A stretch of 64,000 bases of DNA, taken from contig NZ_KV908323.1 of the NCBI RefSeq assembly GCF_001999765.1, positions 66,585-130,584 on the forward strand. The letters are read 5' to 3'. The notes under the pieces were generated by a model. It had not been told where the DNA came from. It ran no database searches and saw only the letters and a list, made by a program, of their open reading frames with translations. Origin of the DNA: Sinomonas mesophila. Its GTDB lineage: Bacteria > Actinomycetota > Actinomycetes > Actinomycetales > Micrococcaceae. Shown in pieces: positions 42,635 to 49,872 of the stretch. The number at the start of each line of letters is the position of its first letter. Position 1 is the stretch's first letter. The translations under genes were made by a program, and so were the position numbers.

Positions 42635-43996
42635 CTAATCGTCGTCGTTGCCCTTCGACTTGGCCGCGTCCCGGTTCTTGCCCTTCGAGTCGTCGCCCGC
42701 GCTGGGCATTGGGCTCGGGGCCGGCGCGCTCGGGCTGGGTGCGGGGGCCGGGGCGAGCGTCGCCGGGGACGAGGGCTGCTCGGCGGCGGGCGACGACGGG
42801 GTGCCCCCGGTGTTGGAGAGCCTGGCCTGCAGGGCGAGCGGCACCGCCACGAGCAGCGCCGCGACGACGAGGACCGCCGCGGTTGCCCACGCGAGCGGCC
42901 GTCTCCTGCGCGAGCGCGGCGCATGGGCGCCGGCCGACGGCGACGCGCTTCCGGCGGTGTGGAGCATCTGGGTGCCCGCAGGCTCCGGGGCCACGCTGGC
43001 CGCGGCGCCTGCGCCGGCCCCGGCACCCACGAGCGGCGGCCGTGCGGGCCGTGCCGGCAGGACGCTCGTGCCGGCCGCGGGCGTCATGACCTCGGTGGCG
43101 GCGCCGGCACCCAGAGCTCCCGCCGCGGCCGGGAGCTCCGCCTCGCGGCGCAGCACGGCGGCGACGAGCTCGGCGCTCGGCCGGTCGCCGGGCTCGCGCG
43201 CGGTCATCGCCGGCAGCAGCCGCGACCACGGCTCGCCGAGCCCCTGCGGCATTCGCGGATCGCGCATGAGCCGCGCGACGGCGGCCTCGACCGCGCTGCC
43301 CGTGAACTCCATCGTGCCGGTGAGGCACTCGAGCAGCACGAGCCCGAGCGAGTAGATGTCCGAGGCGGGGCCGACGGCCTCGCCGCGCGCCTGCTCGGGG
43401 CTCAGGTAGTTCGCCGTTCCGATGGTCGTGTTCGTGATGGTCAGCCGCGCGGCGTCCGTGAGCCGCGCGATCCCGAAGTCGGTCAGCTTCGCGCGCCGCC
43501 GCGAGGTGGCCGCCGAACCGGTGCCCGGCCCGCCGTCCGGAACAAGGATGTTGGCTGGCTTGATGTCCCGGTGCACGATCCCCTGGGCGTGCACGTACGC
43601 GAGCGCCTCGGCGAGGTCGAGCGCGAGCCGCCGCGCGTCGTCGTCCGCGAGCGGCCCCCCGGCGAGGACGCAGCGCAGGTCGCGCCCCTCGACGAACTCC
43701 ATGACGAGGTAGGAGATGCGCTGGGTGCCGTCGTCGAGCGGGTCCGTTCCGGCGTCGTACAGCTGGACGAGGCTCGGGTGGGTGAGGCGCGCGAGCACCT
43801 CCATCTCGCCGCGCCGCCGCAGCTCGTGCCGCGGGTCGGGGGCGTGCGCGCGGAAGGTCTTGACCGCGACGTCCCGGCCGAGGACCTCGTCGCTCGCCCG
43901 GTGCACGGTGGCCATGGCGCCGCGGCCGACCACCTCAAGGAGTCGGTAACGCCCCCCGAGGAGGGCTGGATCGTGGTCGTTCTCGCTCTCGGCCAC
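42635..43996 (-). CDS. Membrane-anchored Ser/Thr protein kinase (PknB-like)
   Basis: The 453-residue kinase has the glycine loop GRGAMATV, catalytic Lys46, HRDIKPAN (Asp144, Lys146, Asn149), DFG (Asp173) and an activation loop TITNTTIGTANYLSPEQARG with phosphorylatable threonines. After an Ala/Pro-rich linker comes one membrane segment (PLAWATAAVLVVAALLVAVPLAL, about 370-392) and a disordered Pro/Ser/Ala extracellular tail with no PASTA repeat. A 16-residue Gly/Ser insert lies between the catalytic loop and DFG. It likely phosphorylates envelope or division proteins; targets are unknown. Confidence 0.93.
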   Translation of the reverse strand: MAESENDHDPALLGGRYRLLEVVGRGAMATVHRASDEVLGRDVAVKTFRAHAPDPRHELRRRGEMEVLARLTHPSLVQLYDAGTDPLDDGTQRISYLVMEFVEGRDLRCVLAGGPLADDDARRLALDLAEALAYVHAQGIVHRDIKPANILVPDGGPGTGSAATSRRRAKLTDFGIARLTDAARLTITNTTIGTANYLSPEQARGEAVGPASDIYSLGLVLLECLTGTMEFTGSAVEAAVARLMRDPRMPQGLGEPWSRLLPAMTAREPGDRPSAELVAAVLRREAELPAAAGALGAGAATEVMTPAAGTSVLPARPARPPLVGAGAGAGAAASVAPEPAGTQMLHTAGSASPSAGAHAPRSRRRRPLAWATAAVLVVAALLVAVPLALQARLSNTGGTPSSPAAEQPSSPATLAPAPAPSPSAPAPSPMPSAGDDSKGKNRDAAKSKGNDDD

Positions 43997-44066
43997 CCTC
44001 TGCCTTCCCTGCTGACCCGCACTGTGCGCTCGTCAATTTTATCCGCCCGCGAGGGGCGGAACGTGC

Positions 44067-44112
44067 ACGACGGCGGCGGGCCGGGGATTGCTCCCCGGCC
44101 CGCCGCCGTCGT
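44067..44112 (-). terminator. Very strong terminator after the aldehyde dehydrogenase
   Basis: A perfect 20-bp stem (ACGACGGCGGCGGGCCGGGG and its complement) closes a six-base loop. It lies 28 bases past the dehydrogenase stop; the kinase promoter must lie between it and 43996. Confidence 0.85.
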
Positions 44113-44139
44113 CGGTCGCCCCTTCGCGGGGGCGAGGCG

Positions 44140-45555
44140 TCAGCCGTTGATGACCTGCGGGACGGCGACGTGCTTGAGGCCTTCGACGCCGAACTCGAGG
44201 CCGTAGCCGGACTGCTTGTGCCCGCCGAACGGGACGCGGGGGTCGACGACGCCGTGGCGGTTGATCCACACGGTGCCGGCCTGGAGGCGGGCGGCGACCT
44301 CGCGGGCGCTCTCGGGGTCGCTCGACCAGACGGAGGCGCCGAGGCCGACCTCGAGGGCGTTCGCCTTGTCAATGGCGTCGTCGAGGTCTGAGTACCTGAC
44401 GATGGGCAGGGCGGGGCCGAACTGCTCCTCGGCGACGAGCGGGTTGTCGTTGTCGATGTCCGCCACGAGCGTGGCGGGGTAGAAGAAGCCGGGCTGGCTC
44501 TCGTCGGGGTTGCCGCCGGTGAGGATGCGCGCGCCGGAATCCTTCGCGGCCTGCACGAGGTTCGCGACGACGTCGTACTGGGCCCTGTTCTGCAGCGGTC
44601 CGAGGACATTGGCCTCGTCGAGTCCCACGCCCATGGGCATGGCCTGGGCGACCTCGGTGAGGGCGGCGCAGATGTCCTCGTAGAGGTCCTCGTGGACATA
44701 GAGGCGCTTGAGGGCGGCGCAGGTCTGGCCGGTATTGATGAACGCGCCCCAGAAGATGCCCTCGGCGATGGTCTGGGGGTCGGCGTCGGGCAGGACGATG
44801 CCGGCGTCGTTGCCGCCGAGCTCGAGGGTCAGGCGCTTGATGGTGTCCGCCGAAGAGCGGATGATCGCCTTGCCCGCCTCGGTGGAGCCGGTGAACATGA
44901 CCTTGCCGACGGCGGGGTGCTCGGCGAGCCGGGCGCCGATCGTGCGGTCGCCGGAGACGGCGCGCAGCACGCCCTCGGGAAGGGCCGAATTGATGACCTC
45001 GATCAGGGCCAGCACCGAGAGCGGGGTGTTCTTGCTGGGCTTGACGACGGCGGTGTTGCCCATGCGCAGGGCGGGGGCGATCTGCCAGACGGTGATCATC
45101 ATGGGCCAGTTCCACGGCCCGATGGCGCCGACGACGCCGATGGGCCGGTAGTGCAGGACGGCGCGGGTCTCGCCGTCGTCCACCACGGTCTCCGCCTCGA
45201 GCGGGGTCGTCGCGGCGGCGCGGAGCCAGGCCGCGCACGAGCCGACCTCGAAGCGGGCGTTCGGACCGTTGAGCGGCTTGCCCTGCTCGCGGGAGAGCAG
45301 GCGTGCGAGCTCCTCGGCGCGGGCCTCGACGGCGTCCGCGGCGGCGAGCAGGGCGGCGCAGCGGGCCTCGTGCCCGGCTGCGGCCCAGGCGGGCTGAGCC
45401 GCCGCCGCGGCTTCGATGGCGCTCTCGAGGTCCTCGAGCGTGTGCTCCGGCGCGCGGCCGACGACCTCGCCCGTGGCCGGGTCCAGGATCTCGCGGCCCG
45501 GGGCGCCCTCGGCGGGGGAGATCGAATCGAGCAGGCTGGTCTCCAGCGTTTCCAT
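44140..45555 (-). CDS. NAD(P)-dependent aldehyde dehydrogenase (succinate-semialdehyde type)
   Basis: The 471-residue dehydrogenase has Asn149 in GPWNWP, catalytic Glu245 in LELGGNDAG and catalytic Cys279 in NTGQTCAALKR, and the KPSKNTPLS cofactor segment. It oxidises an aldehyde to the acid; sequence style resembles succinate-semialdehyde or aminobutyraldehyde dehydrogenases, but specificity is uncertain. ATG 45555 with GGAGGACACC upstream fixes the start; the frame runs on upstream without homology. It is a single-gene unit bounded by a strong terminator and an intergenic repeat. Confidence 0.93.
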   Translation of the reverse strand: METLETSLLDSISPAEGAPGREILDPATGEVVGRAPEHTLEDLESAIEAAAAAQPAWAAAGHEARCAALLAAADAVEARAEELARLLSREQGKPLNGPNARFEVGSCAAWLRAAATTPLEAETVVDDGETRAVLHYRPIGVVGAIGPWNWPMMITVWQIAPALRMGNTAVVKPSKNTPLSVLALIEVINSALPEGVLRAVSGDRTIGARLAEHPAVGKVMFTGSTEAGKAIIRSSADTIKRLTLELGGNDAGIVLPDADPQTIAEGIFWGAFINTGQTCAALKRLYVHEDLYEDICAALTEVAQAMPMGVGLDEANVLGPLQNRAQYDVVANLVQAAKDSGARILTGGNPDESQPGFFYPATLVADIDNDNPLVAEEQFGPALPIVRYSDLDDAIDKANALEVGLGASVWSSDPESAREVAARLQAGTVWINRHGVVDPRVPFGGHKQSGYGLEFGVEGLKHVAVPQVING

Positions 45556-45644
45556 GGTGTCCTCCACAGTGAGTTCCGTCGTTGATCCAGTGTCCGGGCG
45601 GGGCGCGGGGCGGGGCTTGACCCAGCGCGCCGGGGCCTTGACTC

Positions 45645-45708
45645 CGGGTGCACGGTTTGGGCGCGTGCACCCGAAAGCCCGAAATGGCGGCGAGATGCGT
45701 ACCCGAAA
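45645..45708 (+). repeat. GTACCCGAAA repeat (family D)
   Basis: A 32-base unit starting GCACCCGAAA (45667-45698) is followed by GTACCCGAAA (45699-45708). Upstream CGGGTGCA and GTGCACCCG form an inverted pair. It lies between the aldehyde dehydrogenase and SRPBCC promoters. Confidence 0.7.
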
Positions 45709-45726
45709 GGGGGGCGGGGGGAGGCG

Positions 45727-45732
45727 TAGGCT
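45727..45732 (+). promoter_or_regulatory. Leaderless -10 of the SRPBCC gene
   Basis: TAGGCT is exactly six bases before ATG 45739. Confidence 0.55.
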
Positions 45733-45738
45733 TGGCGA

Positions 45739-46155
45739 ATGTCCGAGTTCCGCCACCTGAGCGTCCCGATCGCCCTGTCGCCGCGCGCCGTCGCCTCGTT
45801 CGCCGGCAACCCGGTCAACCTTCCGCGCTGGGCCTCGGGCCTCGCCGCCGGCATCCGCGAGGAGGGCGGCCGCTGGCTCGCCGACTCCCCGATGGGCTTC
45901 GTCGAGGTCCGCTTCGTCGGGGATACAGCGGCCGGGATCCTCGACCACGAGGTCACCCTCCCGGACGGGACGGCGTTCCTGAACCAGTTCCGCATTCTCG
46001 CCGACGGTCCGCACAGCCTTGCCGTCTTCCACCTCCGCCGCGCGGAGGGCGTGGACGACGCCGCCTTCGAGGCCGACGCCGCCACGATCCAGTCCGACCT
46101 CGAGACGCTCAAGCGCGTGCTCGAGGGGGGCGAGACGGGCCAAGGCGTCGAGTAG
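45739..46155 (+). CDS. SRPBCC family protein
   Basis: A 138-residue protein with a compact SRPBCC/polyketide-cyclase-like fold: RHLSVPIALSPRAVASFAGNPVNLPRWASGL at about 5-35 and a C-terminal helix EADAATIQSDLETLKRVLEG. No catalytic residues can be assigned. It is transcribed from a leaderless promoter and stands alone. The 223-base gap downstream holds the promoter region of the MFS gene; a 43-codon frame at 46185 is probably not real. Confidence 0.8.
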   Translation: MSEFRHLSVPIALSPRAVASFAGNPVNLPRWASGLAAGIREEGGRWLADSPMGFVEVRFVGDTAAGILDHEVTLPDGTAFLNQFRILADGPHSLAVFHLRRAEGVDDAAFEADAATIQSDLETLKRVLEGGETGQGVE

Positions 46156-46342
46156 CCCTCAGGGCCACCGCCTCGGGATTGGCCATGGGGCACCCGCCCC
46201 GGCGCTGGCTAGTGTGGGAAGACCTCCCCGACAGAGTGGATGTCGGTGCGGCCCTGTGCTTCGCGGCCGCCGCGAGCCTGTTCTTCCTGCCGCGGAGGGC
46301 CCGCGTGGAGGTCTGAGCCCTCCCCGCGGTTCGCCCGGCTTG

Positions 46343-46370
46343 TTGATGATCGTTCTCAATAGAGTACGAT
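46343..46370 (+). promoter_or_regulatory. MFS promoter with Fur/Zur-like dyad
   Basis: TTGATG (46343-46348) and TACGAT (46365-46370) are 16 bases apart. TGATGATCGTTCTCA (46344-46358) overlaps the -35 and resembles the TGA-N9-TCA layout of Fur/Zur boxes, with imperfect arms. The start GTG is eight bases after the -10. Confidence 0.4.
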
Positions 46371-46378
46371 TGTCGACT

Positions 46379-47656
46379 GTGAACAAAACTCGGCCGGTCG
46401 GCGGCCCGTCCCTGCGCCCGCTCCTCGCCATGGAGGCCCTCTTCATGGTCGGCTTCTCGAGCGTCGTGCCCTTCCTCGCCGCCATCGCCCAGGACCGGTA
46501 CGCCTTCGACGCCTCTGCCGTCGGTCTTCTCATTGGGGCGCGAGTGGCGGCGCAGCAGGGACTGTTCCTGCTCGGCGGCGTGCTCGCGGATCGCATGGGC
46601 GCCCGCCTGATGGTCGCGCTGGGGTGCCTGATGCGGGCCGCCGGCCTCGCAGCCATCGCTCTTGCAGCGCACCCCGGAGTCTTCGTGGCCGGCGTGATCG
46701 TCGTCGGCATGGCTGCTGCTCTCTTCTCCCCGGCGCTCGAGGGCCTCGTCGGCGCCGCGGACGCGCGCTGGCGCCGGGATTCCGGCCGCCGCGGCCCCGC
46801 CCCGTTCGCCGCACTCGCCATGGCGGGGGAGGCTGGGGCGGTGACGGCCGCGTGCCTGGCCGCGCCGCACATGCCCGGCAATGCGGGCGTTGTCGCGCTC
46901 GTCGCCGCCGGCATCTTCCTCGCGGTCGGGATCGGCTCCCTGTTCCTCCTTCCGTCGTCTCCGATCCGGGAGCCCAAGGGGCCGGCACCGGAGGGCACCG
47001 ATGTGCAGCCGGAGCTCACCCACTCCGAGCGGCACACGCCTCTCGTGCCCGTCGTTCTGGCAGGCTCCGTCTTCCTGGCGCTGTACTCGCAGCTGTTCTC
47101 CCTCATCCCCCTCGGCCTCGCTGAGCGGGGGGCGGACGCAGGGCTCATGGGCCTCGTGGTCGTCGTGTGGTCCCTGAGCACGCTCGCCCTGCAGTGGCCG
47201 CTCTCACGCGTGGCCGAACGGGCGGGCCGGCGGCGCGCCGTCGTGGCTGGGCTCGTCCTCGGCATGGCCGGCTGCCTGGCCGCCGCACTCGGGATGGCGG
47301 TGATCCCCGACGCGGCGCTCGCAGCCGCCGTCGTCCCCGCTACAGTGCTCCTCGGGGCGTCCACCATGCTCGGCAGCGTCGCGGCGCGGTCGCTGGCAGC
47401 GTCGGGCGGCAGCGCCCGCTGGCGGTCGACGCGGCTCGCCGCGGTGCCCACGGCCGGAGGCGCGGCCGCCCTCCTCCTCTCCGCCCTGACCGGCGCGGTG
47501 GCGCGCGACCACGGGCTCACCGCTGCCTGGCTCATCGCCGCGGCCCTGCCGCTCGTGGCACTGACCGCCACGGCCGCCGTGCGCGTGCGCGGGCGCGCAC
47601 GGGCGCGCGGCTCGGAGGCCCGGCGCGTTCTCGCGGAGGCGAAGGCCGCCGCCTGA
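46379..47656 (+). CDS. MFS transporter
   Basis: The 425-residue protein has 12 membrane segments with a motif-A-like loop GGVLADRMGARLMVALGCLMRAAGL at about 60-84 and a large central loop (about 200-225). It belongs to the small drug/siderophore-exporter-like MFS proteins of Actinobacteria; the substrate is not known. It starts at GTG 46379 (MNKTRPVGG), directly downstream of a promoter that overlaps a Fur/Zur-like dyad, so metal-dependent expression is possible. A basic tail (RVRGRARARGSEARR) follows the last helix. Confidence 0.85.
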   Translation: MNKTRPVGGPSLRPLLAMEALFMVGFSSVVPFLAAIAQDRYAFDASAVGLLIGARVAAQQGLFLLGGVLADRMGARLMVALGCLMRAAGLAAIALAAHPGVFVAGVIVVGMAAALFSPALEGLVGAADARWRRDSGRRGPAPFAALAMAGEAGAVTAACLAAPHMPGNAGVVALVAAGIFLAVGIGSLFLLPSSPIREPKGPAPEGTDVQPELTHSERHTPLVPVVLAGSVFLALYSQLFSLIPLGLAERGADAGLMGLVVVVWSLSTLALQWPLSRVAERAGRRRAVVAGLVLGMAGCLAAALGMAVIPDAALAAAVVPATVLLGASTMLGSVAARSLAASGGSARWRSTRLAAVPTAGGAAALLLSALTGAVARDHGLTAAWLIAAALPLVALTATAAVRVRGRARARGSEARRVLAEAKAAA

Positions 47657-47690
47657 GGCGACCCCGCTTCGCCGTGCGGCTGACGCGCGC

Positions 47691-47696
47691 TACTCT
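47691..47696 (+). promoter_or_regulatory. Leaderless -10 of the ltrA-like gene
   Basis: TACTCT lies exactly six bases before ATG 47703. Confidence 0.55.
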
Positions 47697-47702
47697 GCCC
47701 GC

Positions 47703-48941
47703 ATGACCCAGTCCCAAGACCACCACGTGGCGCGCATGGGCGGGCGCGATCCGCACGAGGAGAACCGCACCGCGAGCCCCCTCGAGCTCTTCTTCGACCT
47801 CGCGTTCGTCGTCTCCTTCGGCGTCGCGGGCAACGAGGTCGCCCACCTCATGGCCGAGGGGCACGTCGCGTCCTCGTTGGCCGCGTTCGCGTTCATCATG
47901 TTCGGCGTCTGCTGGGCGTGGGTGAACTTCACGTGGTTCGCCTCGGCCTACGACACGGACGACTGGGTCTTCCGCGTCATGACCATGGTCCAGATGCTCG
48001 GCGTCCTCATCTTCGCGCTCGGCATCCCGGCGACGTTCGCCTCGGTCGACGAGGGCGACCACCTCGACAACACCGTGCTCGTGCTCGGGTACGTCGTCAT
48101 GCGCATCGCCCTCGTGGGCCAGTGGCTGCGCGCCGCCGCCCAGGACCCCGCACACCGGCGGACCGCGCTCGCCTACGCCGGCTTCGTGAGCCTCGTGCAG
48201 GTCGGCTGGGTCACGATGATCTTCATCGACCAGCCGGTGGGGCCCGCCTTCGCCATGACCGGCGTGCTCATCCTGCTTGAGCTCGCCGCGCCCTGGCTTG
48301 CCGAGCGGTACGGCAAGACCCCGTGGCACGCGCATCATGTGGCCGAGCGGTACGGGCTGTTCGCGATCATCGCCCTCGGCGAGGGGCTCCTGGGCACGGT
48401 CGCGGCGCTCGCCGCCGTCGTCGAGCACCAGGGCTGGAGCTTCGAGGCCGGCCTCATGGGGTTCGCGGGCGCGGGGCTCACGTTCGGGATGTGGTGGCTG
48501 TATTTCATCTTCCCGTCGGGGGAGGCGCTCCACCACCAACGGCACAAGTCGTGGGTGTGGGGGTACGGGCACATCGTCGTGTTCGCCGCGATCGCCGGGA
48601 CGGGGGCAGGGCTGCACGTCGCGGCCTACTACGTCGAGCACGCCACGGTGCTGCCGGCCGCCCCCGTCGTCGCCTGCGTCGCGATCCCGGTCGCCGTGTT
48701 CGTCCTCGGCATTTTCGGGCTGTACTCGTACCTCATGGGCCTCGACGCGCTGCACGTGCTCCTCACGCTCGGCAAGCTCGCGATCGTCGGGACGGCCGTC
48801 GTGCTCGCGGCGGTCGGCCTGCCGGTCGTGTGGTGCCTCGTCGTCGTCGCGCTCGGGCCGGCGGTCGCCGTCGTCGTCGACGAGCTCGTCGTCGCACGAC
48901 GCCGCGAGGCCGCCCTGAGCCGCATCCGCGCCGGCGCCTAA
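47703..48941 (+). CDS. Low temperature requirement A (LtrA) family membrane protein
   Basis: The 412-residue protein has about twelve membrane segments and the LtrA signatures SPLELFFDLAFVVSF (25-39), WVNFTWFASAYDTDDWVFRVMTMVQM near 76-101 and HHVAERYGLFAIIALGEGLLG near 208. The family was named from a Listeria cold-growth mutant; its biochemical function is unsettled. It is a single gene with a leaderless promoter and is followed by a large gap of repeats. Nothing in the sequence departs from the family. Confidence 0.92.
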   Translation: MTQSQDHHVARMGGRDPHEENRTASPLELFFDLAFVVSFGVAGNEVAHLMAEGHVASSLAAFAFIMFGVCWAWVNFTWFASAYDTDDWVFRVMTMVQMLGVLIFALGIPATFASVDEGDHLDNTVLVLGYVVMRIALVGQWLRAAAQDPAHRRTALAYAGFVSLVQVGWVTMIFIDQPVGPAFAMTGVLILLELAAPWLAERYGKTPWHAHHVAERYGLFAIIALGEGLLGTVAALAAVVEHQGWSFEAGLMGFAGAGLTFGMWWLYFIFPSGEALHHQRHKSWVWGYGHIVVFAAIAGTGAGLHVAAYYVEHATVLPAAPVVACVAIPVAVFVLGIFGLYSYLMGLDALHVLLTLGKLAIVGTAVVLAAVGLPVVWCLVVVALGPAVAVVVDELVVARRREAALSRIRAGA

Positions 48942-48964
48942 CGACCCCTCCCCTCCCCACGTTG

Positions 48965-49048
48965 GGGGGGTCACCTCCCTGCGATGAGGGGGCACTCCCC
49001 AAGGATGCGGGGTCACCTCTCAACGATGCGGGGTCACCGGCCCGATCC
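48965..49048 (+). repeat. 21-bp repeat array (family A)
   Basis: Four units start at 48965, 48986, 49007 and 49028, exactly 21 bases apart, with the core G(C/A)GGGGTCACC (the second unit has GGGGGCACT). This matches the arrays at 5333-5374 and 16810-16893. The 545-base gap 48942-49486 holds this array, the family D copy at 49314 and the promoter at 49429; the stretch 49049-49313 shows nothing. Confidence 0.75.
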
Positions 49049-49313
49049 GATGAGGCCAGAGCACCCCAGGCTTGTGACGCTGATCACGGCCTTCATCGCA
49101 CACGACGTGCACGACTCCCCATGGGCGCGCCGGGCTGCTACCTCACCCTGCGCTGGATGTTTGTCGCCGTCGGCCGCTGACGCTCGCCCCCGCACTTGGT
49201 ACCGGGGTGATGCACGACGGCGGGCGCCCCCGGGCCGTTTTCGGCTCGCCGCCGCGCTCTATGCCGACCCTGGACCGGGCTCCCCTCGGCCTCCCGATGA
49301 CGCCCGGGGACCT

Positions 49314-49387
49314 GTACCCGAAACCGATGATCGGCGCCGACATCCGTACCAGAAAGGGCATTTCGGCGTCGAGATACGTACCCGAAA
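49314..49387 (+). repeat. GTACCCGAAA repeat (family D), direct copies
   Basis: GTACCCGAAA, GTACCAGAAA and GTACCCGAAA start at 49314, 49346 and 49378, exactly 32 bases apart. The 22-base interiors share CGGCG and a GA(C/G)AT(A/C)C end. Confidence 0.8.
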
Positions 49388-49428
49388 CTGTGCGGGCGGA
49401 GAGACGACGCTAGACATCCGATCGCCTC

Positions 49429-49459
49429 TGATATATCAATTACATATCAAGGGTAGTAT
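49429..49459 (+). promoter_or_regulatory. AT-rich promoter with palindrome
   Basis: TGATATATCA (49429-49438) is a perfect palindrome at the -35 position of a TAGTAT -10 (49454-49459). ATATCAA is directly repeated at 49433 and 49444, 11 bases apart (one helical turn). Such an AT-rich pocket is rare here and suggests a dedicated regulator. Confidence 0.5.
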
Positions 49460-49486
49460 GACGGGGTCACAATGGGAAGGGCGAGC

Positions 49487-49696
49487 GTGGTGAAGACAGA
49501 GAGCGGCAGGGGGCTGCGCGACGACTGGTCCCAGCTCGTGGGGCGCACGGTCGAGGTGTGGCAATGGAACAAGCAGGTCGCCACCGGCATCGTGGACCAG
49601 GCGTCGGTGGACGACTCGATGCTCTGGATCGCGGCCGACGGCAACGAGACGAGGAAGCTCTACGACAAGCCGAGCGGCTTCAGGGTCTGGGCCTGA
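49487..49696 (+). CDS. Small protein of unknown function (SH3-like)
   Basis: A 69-residue protein starting at GTG 49487, six bases after AAGG; ATG 49472 in the same frame is an alternative. The core (LVGRTVEVWQWNKQVATGIVDQASVDDSMLWIAADGNETRKLYDKPSGFRVW) alternates short beta strands with Gly and Asp turns, like a small SH3-like barrel of the kind that binds nucleic acid or proteins. I do not recognise a family. Its own AT-rich promoter with a palindrome indicates a regulated, real gene. Confidence 0.65.
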   Translation: MVKTESGRGLRDDWSQLVGRTVEVWQWNKQVATGIVDQASVDDSMLWIAADGNETRKLYDKPSGFRVWA

Positions 49697-49776
49697 GGGC
49701 AGGAAGGCGCGCGGCCGGTCAAGCCCTCGCGGAGTCGCGTCGAGGGATTGTCGCGGATTCTCCAGCGAGCAGGTCC

Positions 49777-49819
49777 CGAGTCACATTCTTTTCACAGTCT
49801 GTGAGACAAACGTGACTCG
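49777..49819. promoter_or_regulatory. Nested palindromes upstream of the GH26-like genes
   Basis: CGAGTCAC (49777-49784) and GTGACTCG (49812-49819) flank a central perfect palindrome TCACAG-T-CTGTGA (49792-49804). The set lies about 54 bases before GTG 49873 and could be an operator or a cruciform. Confidence 0.5.
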
Positions 49820-49872
49820 GTGTCGCGATACTGGGAGGGCTGTGCCCCGCCCCCGCACCCGAGAAGGCCTCC

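Noticed and set aside
46185-46316. 43-codon frame with a hydrophobic segment before the MFS gene
   Set aside because: No ribosome binding site, no family resemblance, and it overlaps the probable upstream region of the MFS promoter.
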